This document shows, piece by piece, positions 50,528-61,740 of a DNA stretch of 64,000 nt (position 1 is the stretch's first letter; the number at the start of each line of letters is the position of its first letter). The notes below the pieces were generated by a model. It was not told where the DNA came from. It worked only from the letters and a program-made list of their open reading frames with translations, and made no database searches. The DNA comes from Clostridia bacterium (lineage in GTDB: Bacteria; Bacillota; Clostridia; Christensenellales; Aristaeellaceae): positions 1 through 64,000 of the forward strand of contig JAFVXE010000052.1 in the NCBI GenBank assembly GCA_017501255.1, read 5' to 3'. A program made the translations under genes and the position numbers.

Positions 50528-51637
50528 ATGACACGAACTTTTCTTGCTACGGCTGCCTTCGGATTGGAAGGCGTGGTAGCCAACGAACTGAAACGCATGG
50601 GCATTCCCGCTAAGGCCGAGCAGGGCTGCGCCCGCTTTGAAGGTAGCTGGACGGATGCTTACCATGCCAATTTGAACCTGCGCACCGCCGACCGTGTGCT
50701 CTGCTGCCTGAAAGAAGCGGAAGTGACAACCTTCGATGGTCTGTTCCGGCTGGTGGAGAGCATCCCGTGGGAAAACCTGCTCAGTCGGGATGCCGCTATC
50801 CATGTCAGCGGCAAATGCGTCCGTTCCCAGCTGATGAGCGTGCGGGACTGCCAATCCATCACCAAAAAGGCCATTGTCAACCGGCTGCAGCAAAAGCTAC
50901 GGGTGAACCGTCTGCCGGAGAACGGCGCTGAATACCCCATTGAAGTAGCCATTGTGAAGAACATGGCCCGCATTACGCTGGACATGAGCGGCGAAGCCTT
51001 GAACCGCCGTGGCTACCGCACCTGGAACGGAGAAGCGCCTTTGCGGGAGACCCTTGCCGCTGCTTTGGTGGATTTGAGCCCGTGGCGACCCGGTATGCGT
51101 CTGTACGACCCCTGCTGCGGCACCGGTACCCTGCTGATTGAAGCTGCCATCAAAGCCACTCAGCGTCCCGCCGGTATGAACCGTACCTTTGCCTGCGAGC
51201 AATTCTCCTTCATGCCCAAGGATGCCATGGCGGATATGAAAGCCGAAGCCCGCCTGAAAGCAGCGCAGGAAGGCGATTTCCAGATTGCCGGCAGCGATAT
51301 CGACCCGGAAGCCCTGACCCTGTGCAACCGGCACATCAAGCAGGCAGGGTTTGAGGGACGCATTCAGGTAACGCAGCAGGATCTGCGAACCCTGCAGCTG
51401 GATGGCGAACCCGGTCTCTTTCTGTGCAATCCCCCCTACGGAGAACGACTGGGCGACCAGCAGCAAGCACGTGCCCTGTATAAGGAGATGGGACTGCTGC
51501 TGAAACGCCACCCCGGCTGGAAGATGGCAGTCATCACCTCTGACAGCGCCTTTGAGCGCAACTTCGGCCGTCGTGCCGACAAAAAGCGCCGTTTGTACAA
51601 CGGTCGTTTGGAATGCGAATTTTGCATTTTCGGATAA
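50528..51637 (+). CDS. THUMP-domain RNA N-methyltransferase (RlmL-N/YpsC-like)
   Basis: 369 residues starting five bases after the esterase stop. The N-terminal ferredoxin-like/THUMP region (1-155, including GLEGVVANELKRMGI and VHVSGKCVRSQLMSVRD) is followed by a Rossmann methyltransferase with DPCCGTGTLLIEAA (about 196-209) and the catalytic NPPYGERL (about 301-308). This is the YpsC/RlmL-type enzyme thought to methylate guanosine in 23S rRNA. Its position after carbohydrate genes probably reflects read-through. Confidence 0.9.
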   Translation: MTRTFLATAAFGLEGVVANELKRMGIPAKAEQGCARFEGSWTDAYHANLNLRTADRVLCCLKEAEVTTFDGLFRLVESIPWENLLSRDAAIHVSGKCVRSQLMSVRDCQSITKKAIVNRLQQKLRVNRLPENGAEYPIEVAIVKNMARITLDMSGEALNRRGYRTWNGEAPLRETLAAALVDLSPWRPGMRLYDPCCGTGTLLIEAAIKATQRPAGMNRTFACEQFSFMPKDAMADMKAEARLKAAQEGDFQIAGSDIDPEALTLCNRHIKQAGFEGRIQVTQQDLRTLQLDGEPGLFLCNPPYGERLGDQQQARALYKEMGLLLKRHPGWKMAVITSDSAFERNFGRRADKKRRLYNGRLECEFCIFG

Positions 51638-51716
51638 TGAAAAGCGGGCTTTTTCCCGGAGGGGAGAAGCTCGCTTTGCTACATACCCGAATCAATGGAA
51701 GAAGGAGTGAGTAGCA

Positions 51717-52493
51717 ATGAATCCACGTATGCTGTTATTTGATTTGGACGGCACCCTTTTGCGCAGTGATAAGACCCTCTCGCCCCGCACCTTGGAGGCG
51801 CTCCAACGCTGCCGTCAGCAAGGGCTGCTCATCGGTGTGGCCACCTCCCGGGGCGAGCAGAATGCCATGGGCTTTCTCAGGCAGCTCACACCGGACGCCG
51901 TCATCTCCAGCGCAGGCGCACTGGTGCGCTGCAAGGGTACCATCACCCATCAGAACGGCTTTTCAGCTGACGAAACCGCTCATGTACTGCAAACGCTTCG
52001 CACTGTCTGCGGCGCAGATGTGCCGATGACCGTGGATACCGTGAATGATTACTACCGCAATTACCAAGTGCCCGCCACCGATGCCGATCAAACCTGGGCC
52101 ATGGGCCATATGACTGATTACGAAGGTTTTGCCCTGCCAAGCCTGAAAATTTGCTTTGAATGCCATGATCCCGATTTACCCAAAGTCGTTGCCGATGCGC
52201 TCCCCCACTGCGATTTGATTCATTTTTCAGATGGCCCGTGGTACAAACTGACACCCAAAGACGCCACCAAAGAAGCTGCCATTTTACAGATGTGCGATGC
52301 CTTGGAGCTGCAACCTGCGAAAATCATTGCTTTTGGGGATGATTATGCGGACATCGGAATGCTGAAGATGTGCGGACTTGGCATAGCCATGGGGAACGCC
52401 ATTGAGGAGGTCAAAGAAGTGGCCGATGTGGTCATCGGCAGCAATGATGAAGATGGGATAGCAGACTGGCTGGAAGTGACTTTTCTCCGGTAA
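51717..52493 (+). CDS. HAD superfamily Cof-type sugar phosphatase
   Basis: 258 residues with AAGGAG before the ATG. Motif I is LLFDLDGTLLRSD, the C2-type cap fills about 85-180, and the final motif is IIAFGDDYADIGMLKMCG followed by GIAMGNAIEEVKEVADVV. Cof-type HADs dephosphorylate phospho-sugars, FMN or nucleotides; specificity is not predictable. Adjacent hydrolases suggest a sugar phosphate. Confidence 0.88.
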   Translation: MNPRMLLFDLDGTLLRSDKTLSPRTLEALQRCRQQGLLIGVATSRGEQNAMGFLRQLTPDAVISSAGALVRCKGTITHQNGFSADETAHVLQTLRTVCGADVPMTVDTVNDYYRNYQVPATDADQTWAMGHMTDYEGFALPSLKICFECHDPDLPKVVADALPHCDLIHFSDGPWYKLTPKDATKEAAILQMCDALELQPAKIIAFGDDYADIGMLKMCGLGIAMGNAIEEVKEVADVVIGSNDEDGIADWLEVTFLR

Positions 52494-52506
52494 ACCCAAA
52501 ACGAAC

Positions 52507-52554
52507 AAAGCGCACATATCGGGAATTCTTCCCATCCCGGCATGTGCGCTTTTT
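52507..52554. terminator. Bidirectional terminator
   Basis: AAAGCGCACAT pairs with ATGTGCGCTTT around an inner CGGGA/TCCCG region, with a T-run to the right. It lies between the HAD gene (+) and the polyferredoxin gene (-). Confidence 0.85.
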
Positions 52555-52555
52555 C

Positions 52556-53389
52556 TTACAATTTCACCGCTCCTTTGGGGCATGAATCCACGCAGCTCAT
52601 ACAAAGAATACATTCGGTGCCATTTTCTCTTTTGCGTGATGGATTCAGCATATCCACATTCATAGGACAAACCTGCTTGCATTTTCCACAGGAAACGCAT
52701 TTGTCCTTGTCCACCGTAATACGCATCAGAGAAAAATAACTGGCAGGTTTCAGGAATACCGTCACCGGGCAAAGGTATTTGCAGAAGGCCCGGTTATCCT
52801 TGAAAGCAAAGGCCAAGCCAATGCCAGCAGCATAATACAGCACATTCCCAATCAAAAAGCTCCAGAACATGATCTGCTCCAGATGCTTTACCTGCAACAG
52901 GAACAGGGCGCTCACAAAGCCAAGGGACAGCCCGAACATGATATAGCGCAGGAAACCAAGCTTTTTTCTGGGTTCATTGGGCTGCTTGAAGGGCAAAAAA
53001 TCCAGCACCATGGCCGTCCAGCAGGCATAACCGCACCAGCCCCTGCCAAAGAGCAGTGGGCCAAATATCTTTGCCACCACATAATGGATGGTGGCTGCTT
53101 CAAACACACCAAGGAACAAATAGTACCAGAAGCCTTCGATCTGCATGTTTTCGTTGCAGATCAGGCCCAGATACACCAGCATATACAGGCCAACGCCCAG
53201 CTGCACCACCTGCCGTGCGTACTTGTATTTCCGCGCATACAGCGCAAGGCCCAGTGCGAGAAACCCACCAATATAGGTAAAATTGAACAGATAGAACAGA
53301 TTGTCCTTGCTGAGCCACAGAGCAATGGCAACCGCCTCAAAGATACCAAAAATGATCAGACTGGGCAGGTATTTCCGACACGTTTTCAT
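52556..53389 (-). CDS. Membrane polyferredoxin (NapH-like 4Fe-4S protein)
   Basis: 277 residues from the ATG at 53389, which has a modest GAGTGG upstream; an ATG at 53410 has no ribosome site. About five to six membrane helices are followed by two C-terminal [4Fe-4S] motifs, CVSCGKCKQVCP and CILCMSCVDSCP, preceded by FCKYLCPVTVF. The membrane core contains CGYACWTAMVLDFLP as in NapH and CcoG-type proteins, which move electrons across or along the membrane. It has no obvious redox partner nearby. Confidence 0.85.
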   Translation of the reverse strand: MKTCRKYLPSLIIFGIFEAVAIALWLSKDNLFYLFNFTYIGGFLALGLALYARKYKYARQVVQLGVGLYMLVYLGLICNENMQIEGFWYYLFLGVFEAATIHYVVAKIFGPLLFGRGWCGYACWTAMVLDFLPFKQPNEPRKKLGFLRYIMFGLSLGFVSALFLLQVKHLEQIMFWSFLIGNVLYYAAGIGLAFAFKDNRAFCKYLCPVTVFLKPASYFSLMRITVDKDKCVSCGKCKQVCPMNVDMLNPSRKRENGTECILCMSCVDSCPKGAVKL

Positions 53390-53415
53390 TGTATCCCACT
53401 CTTTCTCCATACAGC

Positions 53416-53449
53416 AAAGGACTGCTGCAAAAATCGCAGCAGTCCTTTT
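53416..53449 (-). terminator. Terminator after rpoC
   Basis: A 13-bp perfect stem, AAAGGACTGCTGC and complement, lies 14 bp after the rpoC stop. The T-run on the minus strand is only three bases. Confidence 0.65.
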
Positions 53450-53462
53450 GATTGGTTTGAAC

Positions 53463-56400
53463 TTAGAAATTCTCCACCAGATTGATATCGGAATAGCGCT
53501 TCATGCCGGTACCGGCGGGAATCAGCTTACCGATGATCACGTTCTCCTTCAGGCCCAGCAGCGGGTCAACCTTGCCCTTGATGGCGGCATCGGTGAGCAC
53601 ACGGGTGGTCTCCTGGAAGGAGGCGGCGGACAGGAAGCTCTCGGTGGCCAGAGAGGCCTTGGTGATACCCAGCAGCACACGCTTGGCGATAGCGGGGTTG
53701 CCACCAGCCATAATGGTTTCCTTGTTGGCTTCCTCGAAGCGGTAGATATCCACCAGAGAGCCGGGCAGCAGGCTGGTATCGCCGCTGTCTTCCACACGAA
53801 CCTTGCGCAGCATCTGCTTGACGATCACTTCGATATGCTTATCGCTGATGTTAACGCCCTGCTGACGGTACACGCTGAGAACTTCACGCAGCAGATAGTC
53901 CTGCACGGCCTTCACGCCCAGAATGCGCAGCAGGTCGTGGGGATTGATGGAGCCTTCGATCAGTTCCTGACCGGCTTCCACCATCTGGCCTTCGTTGACC
54001 TTCAGGCGGCTGCCGTAGTTGATCTGGTAAGTCTTCTGCTCGTGCGCATCATCCACAGAGGTAACCACGATCTCGCGCTTCTTTTTGTTCTCGCCCAGAG
54101 AAACCTTACCGGAAATCTCGCTGAGGATGGCATCACGCTTGGGCTTACGGGCTTCGAAGAGTTCTTCGACGCGGGGAAGACCCTGCGTAATATCGTCGCC
54201 GCTGGCGATACCGCCGGTATGGAAGGTACGCATGGTCAGCTGGGTACCGGGTTCACCGATAGCCTGCGCAGCGATGATACCGACCGCTTCACCCACATCC
54301 ACAGCGCCGCCGGTGGCAAGGTTCATGCCGTAGCAGCGGGCGCACACGCCGGTTTCGTTGCGGCAGGTCAGCACGGAACGCACCTGCGCCTTGGTGATGC
54401 CGGCCTTGACTACCAGCTTGGCCTTATCGTGGGTAATGGTCTCGTTGAGGGAGACCAGAATCTCGCCGGTTTCGGGATGGATGATATCCTCGGCAGCCAC
54501 ACGGCCGATCAGGCGATCCTCCAGGCTTTCGATAACCTGGTTGTTGATGCTGATCTCCTGAATGGTGATGCCACGGACCTTTTCGCCACGGGTGGCGAAG
54601 CAGTCATCCTCACGGACGATAACTTCCTGAGAAACGTCCACCAGACGGCGGGTCAGGTAACCAGAGTCAGCCGTACGCAGAGCGGTATCAGCCAGAGACT
54701 TACGGCTACCGTGAGAGGACAGGAAGAACTCCAGCACGCCCAGACCTTCACGGAAGTTTGCACGAATGGGCAATTCCAGCGTGCGACCGCTGGGAGAGGC
54801 CATCAGACCGCGCATACCGGCCAGCTGGGAGACCTGAGCGGCGCTACCACGAGCACCGGAGTCGGTCATCATGCGGATGGGGTTGAACTTGCTCAGGCCG
54901 GGGAGAATCATGCCACGCAGCTTGGCGGTGGTGTTATTCCAGATTTCCACGACCATGTTGTAGCGCTCGTCCTCGGATACCATACCCATGCGGTACATAT
55001 CGTTGATTTCGGCTACGTTCTTGTCGGCTTCCTCCATGATGGCGGGCTTATCCACAGGCACCTTGATGTCGCTGACGGCGACGGTGACAGCGCCACGGGT
55101 GGAATACTTGAAGCCCAGCGCCTTGATGTTGTCCAGCACCTGAGCCGTGCGGTGGATGCCGTGCTTCAGGTACACTTCATCAACTACCTTGCCCAGTTCC
55201 TTCTTGCCCACCAGGGTATCAACTTCCAGGGGGAACATTTCGTCCAGGCAGGTGCGGGGCTTACGGCCGATATCCTGGGGAATCACATCGTTGAAGATGA
55301 GCTGGCCCAGGGTGCAGTTAATGGATTTGATGGCCTTCACGCCGTCAAACTCACGCTCCACACGCACCTTGATGGGTGCCTGCAGGCTCAGCTGAGCGGT
55401 CTGATAGGCCAGCATGGCTTCCTCGGGGCTGCCGTAGCTGTGACGGGCGGGTTCGCCGGTCTTTTCATCGATAATATACTCGCCGTTTTCATCCTTCTGG
55501 AAGCCGCCCAGTGCATCGGGGTTCTCCAGCGTCAGGTAGTAGCAACCGATAACCATGTCCTGAGAGGGGGACATAACGGGCTTACCATCCTGAGGCTTCA
55601 GGATGTTGTTATGGGCCAGCATCAGGAAACGGGCTTCCGCCTGCGCTTCCAGGCTCAGGGGAACGTGAATGGCCATCTGGTCGCCGTCAAAGTCGGCGTT
55701 GTAAGCGGTACATACCAGGGGATGCAGCTTGAGGGCCTTGCCTTCCACCAGCACGGGCTCGAAAGCCTGAATACCCAGACGGTGCAGCGTGGGAGCACGG
55801 TTGAGCAGCACTGGATGCTCCTTGATGACTTCTTCAAGGATATCCCACACTTCGGGGCGGCCCTTTTCCACCATACGCTTGGCGTTCTTGCCATGGTGAG
55901 CCTTGTTCTGGGCTACCAGACGTTCGATGACGAAGGGCTTGAACAGCTCCAGCGCCATTTCCTTGGGCACGCCGCACTGATACAGTTTCAGTTCGGGGCC
56001 GACAACGATAACAGAACGGCCGGAGTAGTCAACACGCTTACCCAGCAGGTTCTGACGGAAACGACCCTGCTTACCGCGCAGGAAGTCGGACAGGGACTTG
56101 AGGGCACGGTTGCCGGGGCCCGTAACGGGGCGGCCACGGCGGCCGTTGTCGATCAGAGCGTCAACCGCTTCCTGCAGCATACGCTTTTCGTTGCGCACAA
56201 TGATGTCAGGCGCACGCAGCTCGATGAGGCGCTTGAGGCGGTTGTTACGGTTGATGACACGACGGTACAGGTCATTCAGGTCGGAGGTGGCAAAACGGCC
56301 GCCATCCAGCTGCACCATGGGGCGCAGATCCGGGGGCATAACGGGGATCACGTCCAGAATCATCCACTCGGGCTTGTTGTTGGACAGGCGGAAAGCCTCC

Positions 56401-57083
56401 ACCACCTCCAAACGCTTCACCGCACGGGCACGCTTCTGGCCTTCGGTATCACGATCCCGCTCTTTTTCCACCAGCTCGGCGATTTCCTTCTTGAGCTGTT
56501 CGCTGAGCTGATCCAGATCCAGAGACTGGAGCAGTTCCTTGACCGCTTCGGCGCCCATACCGGCACGGAAGCTGCCCTTACCGCACTTGGCTTCCACCTC
56601 GCGGTACTTGGCATCGTTGATCAGCTCATGCTTCTTCAGGCCGGTCTGGCTGGGATCGCCGGGATCCAGCACGATGAAGTTGGCAAAATACAGTACCTTC
56701 TCCAGCGTGCGGGGGCTGATGTCCAGCAGCATACCCATACGGCTGGGGATACCCTTGAAATACCAGATATGGCTTACAGGGGCAGCCAGCTCGATATGGC
56801 CCATGCGTTCACGGCGCACCTTGGCACGGGTTACCTGCACGCCGCACTTGTCACAGATTTTGTTCTTATCCTTGAACTTGATGCGCTTGTACTTGCCGCA
56901 GTTGCACTCCCAGTCCTTGGTGGGTCCGAAGATGCGCTCGCAGTACAAACCGTCCTTTTCAGGCTTCAAGGTGCGGTAATTGATGGTTTCAGGCTTGGTA
57001 ACCTCGCCGCAGCTCCATTCGCGGATCTGCTCCGGAGAAGCCATGCCGATCTGGATGGAATCAAGATTGTTCAGGTCAAACAA
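53463..57083 (-). CDS. rpoC: DNA-directed RNA polymerase subunit beta'
   Basis: 1206 residues. The start is TTG at 57083 with AAAGGAAG upstream; the N-terminus [23 protein letters not shown] aligns with Bacillus RpoC, so the non-ATG start is well supported. The zinc site near the N-terminus reads [10 protein letters not shown] and CDKCGVQV; the catalytic Mg site is [13 protein letters not shown]; the trigger-loop region follows. It starts 39 bp after rpoB. Length fits Firmicutes RpoC. Confidence 0.98.
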   Translation of the reverse strand: MFDLNNLDSIQIGMASPEQIREWSCGEVTKPETINYRTLKPEKDGLYCERIFGPTKDWECNCGKYKRIKFKDKNKICDKCGVQVTRAKVRRERMGHIELAAPVSHIWYFKGIPSRMGMLLDISPRTLEKVLYFANFIVLDPGDPSQTGLKKHELINDAKYREVEAKCGKGSFRAGMGAEAVKELLQSLDLDQLSEQLKKEIAELVEKERDRDTEGQKRARAVKRLEVVEAFRLSNNKPEWMILDVIPVMPPDLRPMVQLDGGRFATSDLNDLYRRVINRNNRLKRLIELRAPDIIVRNEKRMLQEAVDALIDNGRRGRPVTGPGNRALKSLSDFLRGKQGRFRQNLLGKRVDYSGRSVIVVGPELKLYQCGVPKEMALELFKPFVIERLVAQNKAHHGKNAKRMVEKGRPEVWDILEEVIKEHPVLLNRAPTLHRLGIQAFEPVLVEGKALKLHPLVCTAYNADFDGDQMAIHVPLSLEAQAEARFLMLAHNNILKPQDGKPVMSPSQDMVIGCYYLTLENPDALGGFQKDENGEYIIDEKTGEPARHSYGSPEEAMLAYQTAQLSLQAPIKVRVEREFDGVKAIKSINCTLGQLIFNDVIPQDIGRKPRTCLDEMFPLEVDTLVGKKELGKVVDEVYLKHGIHRTAQVLDNIKALGFKYSTRGAVTVAVSDIKVPVDKPAIMEEADKNVAEINDMYRMGMVSEDERYNMVVEIWNNTTAKLRGMILPGLSKFNPIRMMTDSGARGSAAQVSQLAGMRGLMASPSGRTLELPIRANFREGLGVLEFFLSSHGSRKSLADTALRTADSGYLTRRLVDVSQEVIVREDDCFATRGEKVRGITIQEISINNQVIESLEDRLIGRVAAEDIIHPETGEILVSLNETITHDKAKLVVKAGITKAQVRSVLTCRNETGVCARCYGMNLATGGAVDVGEAVGIIAAQAIGEPGTQLTMRTFHTGGIASGDDITQGLPRVEELFEARKPKRDAILSEISGKVSLGENKKKREIVVTSVDDAHEQKTYQINYGSRLKVNEGQMVEAGQELIEGSINPHDLLRILGVKAVQDYLLREVLSVYRQQGVNISDKHIEVIVKQMLRKVRVEDSGDTSLLPGSLVDIYRFEEANKETIMAGGNPAIAKRVLLGITKASLATESFLSAASFQETTRVLTDAAIKGKVDPLLGLKENVIIGKLIPAGTGMKRYSDINLVENF

Positions 57084-57122
57084 AATACGGCACTTCCTTT
57101 CAGTGTATCGGCTTGACGGGTG

Positions 57123-60100
57123 TTACTCCTCATCCATGGGGTCGCTGAAATCCACAGAACCCAGATCATCGCCCAGATCCATGTCGAAATCATCCAACAC
57201 ATCCATGCTGAAATCAACATCCATATCCACATCGGCGGCAGCTTCCTGCTCGGCGATGGCGTTCTCTTCGGTTTCTTCCTCGACCTTTTCTTCGCTGCGG
57301 CCGGAGGAGATGTCCATATCGAAGTCGTCGTCATCCAGTTCACGGATCACAATCTCTTCCTTATTGGCATCCAGCACACGGATATCCAGCGCCAGGGACT
57401 GGAGTTCCTTGATGAGAACCTTGAAGCTCTCCGGCACGCCGGGAGCAGGGATGTTGGTGCCCTTGACGATGGCTTCGTAAGCCTTCACACGGCCTACCAC
57501 GTCGTCGGACTTGACAGTGAGGATCTCCTGCAGGGTATTGGCGGCGCCGTAGGCCTCCAAAGCCCAGACTTCCATCTCGCCAAAGCGCTGGCCGCCGAAC
57601 TGGGCCTTACCGCCCAGAGGCTGCTGGGTAACGAGAGAGTACGGACCCACAGAGCGGGCGTGCATCTTGTCGTCTACCAGATGGTGGAGTTTGAGGAAGT
57701 ACATATAGCCGACGGTAACGGGGTTTTCAAAGGGTTCGCCCGTACGGCCGTCGTAAAGGATGGTCTTGCCGCTGGGATCCTTGCCGGCCATTTCCAGACA
57801 CTTGGCAATGTCGTCCATGGTGGCGCCGTCGAACACGGGGGTGGCAACGTGCCAGCCAAGGGTCTTGGCGGCCATGCCAAGGTGCACTTCCAGCACCTGA
57901 CCGATATTCATACGGGAGGGAACGCCCAGGGGGTTCAGAACGATCTGCAGGGGGGTGCCATCGGGCATGAAGGGCATATCCTCTTCACGCAGAATGCGGG
58001 AAACAACACCCTTGTTACCGTGGCGGCCGGCCATCTTGTCGCCCACGCTGATCTTACGCTTCTGGGCGATGTAAACACGAACCATCATGTTCACGCCGGG
58101 AGAGAGCTCGTCCTTGTTTTCGCGGGTGAATACCTTCACGTCCACAACGATACCACCCTCGCCATGGGGCACACGCAGGGAGGTGTCACGCACCTCACGG
58201 GCCTTTTCGCCGAAGATGGCACGCAGCAGACGCTCTTCAGCGGTCAGGTCGGTCTCGCCCTTGGGGGTGACCTTACCAACCAGAATGTCGCCTGCACGAA
58301 CCTCGGCACCGATGCGGATGATACCGTCTTCGTCCAGATCCTTCACAGCATCGTCGCCGATGTTGGGAATATCACGGGTGATCTCTTCCGGTCCCAGCTT
58401 GGTTTCGCGGGCTTCGGACTCGAACTCCTCGATGTGGATGGAGGTATAGATGTCTTCCTTGACCAGCTTTTCGCTGATGAGGACGGCGTCTTCGTAGTTG
58501 TAGCCTTCCCAGGTCATGAAACCGATGAGCACGTTGCGGCCCAGACCGATTTCGCCCTTTTCAGTGGAAGGACCATCCGCCAGCAGATCGCCCTTTTCCA
58601 CACGCTGGCCCGCCTTGACACGGGGATGCTGGTTGATGCAGGTGCCCTGGTTGGAACGGGCAAACTTGCTCAGCTTGTAGGTGTGGGCTTCCCGGTTGTC
58701 ATCACGGATGACGATGGAATCACCGGCAACCTTTTCCACCACGCCGCTTTCCTTGCTCAGCAGCACAACGCCGCTGTCATGGGCAGCCTTGAACTCCATA
58801 CCGGTACCCACGATGGGGGCTTCCGGCACCAGCAGCGGCACAGCCTGACGCTGCATATTGGAACCCATCAGTGCACGGGTAGCGTCATCATTCTCCAGGA
58901 AGGGAATCATGGCGGTGGCCACGGAAACGATCTGACGGGGGCTGACGTCGATCAGGTCAACGTTCTCACGGTGCACCTGCACGAACTCGGCCTTGTCACG
59001 GACGGTGATATATTCGTTGGTAAAGGTACCATCGGCCTCCAGAGGCTCCTTGGCCTGCGCCACCACAAAGAAGTCTTCTTCGTCGGCAGTCAGGTACACG
59101 ATCTCATCGGTGACCTTGTGGGTCTTGGGATCGATCTTGCGATAGGGAGCTTCGATGAAGCCGTACTCGTTGATACGGGCATAGGTCGCCAGAGAGCCGA
59201 TCAGACCGATGTTGGGACCTTCAGGGGTCTCAATGGGGCAGATACGGGCATAGTGGCTGTAGTGAACGTCGCGAACCTCGAAAGAGGCACGGTCACGGTT
59301 CAGACCGCCGGGGCCCAGAGCGGACAGACGGCGCTTATGAGTCAGCTCGGCCAGCGGGTTGGGCTGGTCCATGAACTGAGACAGCTGGGAGGAGCCAAAG
59401 AACTCCTTGATGGCTGCGCTGACGGGGCGGATGTTGATCAGTTCGCCGGGCTTCACATCGTCGGCATCCTGAATGGCCATACGCTCACGCACCACGCGCT
59501 CCAGACGGCTCAGACCAATGCGGATCTGGTTCTGGAGCAGTTCGCCCACAGAGCGCAGACGGCGGTTGCCCAAATGGTCGATATCATCGGTGAAACCGAT
59601 GCCATAGGGCAGGCCCAGCAGATAGCTGATGGAGGCCACGATATCCTCGGTGATGATGTGCTTGGGCATCAAATCGTGGAGGTGCGCCTTCACTTCCTCA
59701 CGCAGCTTCTTCTCGTCGCCTTCGCAGGCACCCACGATTTCCATCAGCATGGGATAGAGCACCTGCTCCTGTACGCCCACTTCCTTGGGATCGAAGGGCA
59801 GGTAGCAGGCAGCATCCACAAAGTGGTTGCCCACAACCTTATGAGCCTTGCCTTCCACATCCACATACGCCTCATTGATACCGGCGTTCTGAATGGCGCG
59901 GGCAACGTCCTTCTCGATCACTTCGCCAGCCTTGACCATCACTTCCTTGGTGGTGGGGTTGACGATATCCTCAGCGGCGACCCGATCCTGAATACGGGTG
60001 GCCAGAGAGAGCTTCTTGTTGAACTTATAGCGGCCAACACGCATCAGATCATAGCGCTTGGCATCGAAGAACAGGGAGTTGAACAGGTTGGTGGCGCTCT

Positions 60101-60845
60101 CCTTCGTGGGGGGCTCGCCGGGCTTCTGCTTCTTGTAGATCTCGATGAGACCTTCATCCTTGCTCTTGGCGCCGTCGCCCTTCTGGATGGTGGCCATCAG
60201 GCGCTCATCCTCACCCAGCAGGTCGATGATCTGCGCATCGGTGCCGTAGCCCAAAGCACGCAGGATCAGCGTGATGGGCAGCTTGCGGGCACGGTCAATA
60301 CGCACCCACAGTACGTTGTTGGAGTCGGTTTCATACTCCAGCCAGGCACCGCGGTTGGGGATCACCGTGGTGGAGAACAGATGCTTGCCGGTCTTGTCAA
60401 TCTGATCGCCGTAGTAAACGCCGGGCGAACGGACCAACTGGCTGACGATAACACGCTCCGCACCGTTGATGATAAAGGTGCCATGCTCGGTCATGAGGGG
60501 GAAATCGCCCATGAAAACGTCGGATTCCTTGATCTCGCCCGTTTCGCGGTTCTTCAGGCGGACAAAGACCTTCAGCGGCGCGGCATAGGTCATGTCGCGC
60601 TCCTTGCAGCGTTCAACGCTGTTCTTGGGCTCTTCCAGAGAATAGTCCACAAACTCCAGCGAGAGATTTTCCGTATAGTCTACGATTGGCGACACGTCGT
60701 CCAACACTTCGCGGAGATCGGTCTCCAAAAAGCGCTGGTATGAGTTCTTCTGCACCTCGATGAGATCGGGCATATCCAGAATCTCGTCAATGTGAGAAAA
60801 GCTCTGGCGCGTTCTGTGCTTACCCATTTGAACTTCATGCACCAT
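57123..60845 (-). CDS. rpoB: DNA-directed RNA polymerase subunit beta
   Basis: 1240 residues from the ATG at 60845. In-frame GTG at 60857 and ATG at 60854 are nearer to the AAGGGG site, but the start at 60845 ([14 protein letters not shown]) best matches the Bacillus N-terminus. The rifampicin region has [44 protein letters not shown] and the C-terminal [24 protein letters not shown] are all present. The C-terminal about 50 residues are an acidic, Asp/Met-rich tail. The rifampicin cluster shows the usual sensitive residues (Gln, Asp, His, Ser). No ribosomal genes precede it in the window. Confidence 0.97.
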   Translation of the reverse strand: MVHEVQMGKHRTRQSFSHIDEILDMPDLIEVQKNSYQRFLETDLREVLDDVSPIVDYTENLSLEFVDYSLEEPKNSVERCKERDMTYAAPLKVFVRLKNRETGEIKESDVFMGDFPLMTEHGTFIINGAERVIVSQLVRSPGVYYGDQIDKTGKHLFSTTVIPNRGAWLEYETDSNNVLWVRIDRARKLPITLILRALGYGTDAQIIDLLGEDERLMATIQKGDGAKSKDEGLIEIYKKQKPGEPPTKESATNLFNSLFFDAKRYDLMRVGRYKFNKKLSLATRIQDRVAAEDIVNPTTKEVMVKAGEVIEKDVARAIQNAGINEAYVDVEGKAHKVVGNHFVDAACYLPFDPKEVGVQEQVLYPMLMEIVGACEGDEKKLREEVKAHLHDLMPKHIITEDIVASISYLLGLPYGIGFTDDIDHLGNRRLRSVGELLQNQIRIGLSRLERVVRERMAIQDADDVKPGELINIRPVSAAIKEFFGSSQLSQFMDQPNPLAELTHKRRLSALGPGGLNRDRASFEVRDVHYSHYARICPIETPEGPNIGLIGSLATYARINEYGFIEAPYRKIDPKTHKVTDEIVYLTADEEDFFVVAQAKEPLEADGTFTNEYITVRDKAEFVQVHRENVDLIDVSPRQIVSVATAMIPFLENDDATRALMGSNMQRQAVPLLVPEAPIVGTGMEFKAAHDSGVVLLSKESGVVEKVAGDSIVIRDDNREAHTYKLSKFARSNQGTCINQHPRVKAGQRVEKGDLLADGPSTEKGEIGLGRNVLIGFMTWEGYNYEDAVLISEKLVKEDIYTSIHIEEFESEARETKLGPEEITRDIPNIGDDAVKDLDEDGIIRIGAEVRAGDILVGKVTPKGETDLTAEERLLRAIFGEKAREVRDTSLRVPHGEGGIVVDVKVFTRENKDELSPGVNMMVRVYIAQKRKISVGDKMAGRHGNKGVVSRILREEDMPFMPDGTPLQIVLNPLGVPSRMNIGQVLEVHLGMAAKTLGWHVATPVFDGATMDDIAKCLEMAGKDPSGKTILYDGRTGEPFENPVTVGYMYFLKLHHLVDDKMHARSVGPYSLVTQQPLGGKAQFGGQRFGEMEVWALEAYGAANTLQEILTVKSDDVVGRVKAYEAIVKGTNIPAPGVPESFKVLIKELQSLALDIRVLDANKEEIVIRELDDDDFDMDISSGRSEEKVEEETEENAIAEQEAAADVDMDVDFSMDVLDDFDMDLGDDLGSVDFSDPMDEE

Positions 60846-61008
60846 AAATGCCATCACCCCTTATGTTCCTCGCACCTGACCAAAACAGAGAATTCGTACC
60901 GATTGTGCAGCGCAGAATTTTCCTGTTGCATTTTTGCTCAAAGGTATGTACAATACCATCAAGCGCACCGGCATAGAACGTGCAGTTTAGATACTGATGC
61001 AATTCTAT

Positions 61009-61037
61009 ATTATAGCGCCCGTATACGCATCTGTCAA
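61009..61037 (-). promoter_or_regulatory. rpoBC promoter
   Basis: On the minus strand TTGACA (61032-61037) and TATAAT (61009-61014) with a 17-bp spacer, a perfect consensus. The transcript would have a leader of about 150 nt before rpoB, in which I see no gene. It is the strongest promoter of the 280-bp gap and shows that rpoBC can be transcribed separately from rplJL. Confidence 0.9.
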
Positions 61038-61126
61038 TACTTTCAGCAGAAGGAATCCATCTTTTCGCAAGTTTTTTCCTGATTGTTCTGAAATTGTACT
61101 GGCAGTTTTCTCATGAGGTGAAAAAC

Positions 61127-61567
61127 ATGATCAAATTCGGTCAGGTGACCGCTTACAACAATGCCACCAAAATGGCGACCATCTCCTACATCCGTCCGGA
61201 TGCCTGCGAAAAATGCGGCGGCTGCAACGCCATGAGCCAGACCGGCTCCATCACCCTGAAAGCCGACTGCAAGGAAGGCGACTGGGTGCGGGTGGAGCTG
61301 CCGGACAACCGCTTCCTCAGCGCCACCTTCATGGCCTATGTGATTCCACTGATTTTCTTTGTTGTCGGTTTATTGCTGGGCAACAGCCTGTCCAGCGGCA
61401 ACGAGCTGTGGGCCATGGGCGGCAGTTTGATTGGTCTGGGGCTGGGCGTTGCCGGCATGAAGGTTTGCGACAAGGTAATCTCCGGAAAGCCGGAGTGGAC
61501 GCCTCATGTGGCCCAGGTGTATGAACAGAAGCCGGATATCGGGGTGCTGGGGTGCGGGCAGGAGTGA
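61127..61567 (+). CDS. RseC-like SoxR-reducing system family protein
   Basis: 146 residues from the ATG at 61127 with TGAGGTG upstream. The N-terminal domain has CEKCGGCNAM (Cys-rich, as in RseC/Fix-type proteins), followed by a small beta-domain ending in EGDWVRVELPDNRF and two membrane helices (about 68-87 and 92-110), then a cytoplasmic tail. In enterobacteria RseC works with Rsx/Rnf to reduce SoxR; in Clostridia such genes often accompany Rnf, but no rnf genes are seen here. It is divergent from rpoB. Confidence 0.85.
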   Translation: MIKFGQVTAYNNATKMATISYIRPDACEKCGGCNAMSQTGSITLKADCKEGDWVRVELPDNRFLSATFMAYVIPLIFFVVGLLLGNSLSSGNELWAMGGSLIGLGLGVAGMKVCDKVISGKPEWTPHVAQVYEQKPDIGVLGCGQE

Positions 61568-61597
61568 CAGACTGCCAAAACTGCAAACGACAATATC

Positions 61598-61639
61598 AAC
61601 AGCCGTTTCTCTGCATCAGTACAACAGCGGCTGTTTTTT
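61598..61639 (+). terminator. Terminator of the RseC-like gene
   Basis: AACAGCCG pairs with CGGCTGTT across a 22-base loop, followed by a T-run. Confidence 0.7.
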
Positions 61640-61689
61640 GTAACTGCAAACAAGTTGTTGGCTTATTTTACTTTTTCACCATTCCGTGG

Positions 61690-61695
61690 TATGAT
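61690..61695 (+). promoter_or_regulatory. Extended -10 for the membrane protein/GT2 operon
   Basis: TGGTATGAT, 46 bp before the start; the -35 is weak. Confidence 0.45.
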
Positions 61696-61740
61696 AAATA
61701 TGATTTTTTCCAAATCGATTCAAGGAAAAGGAAGATCCAT

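Noticed and set aside
53301-60743. Very long plus-strand open frames (over 1200 codons each) opposite rpoC and rpoB
   Set aside because: They are exact shadows of rpoC and rpoB, rich in His, Gln and Leu, without ribosome sites or recognisable domains.
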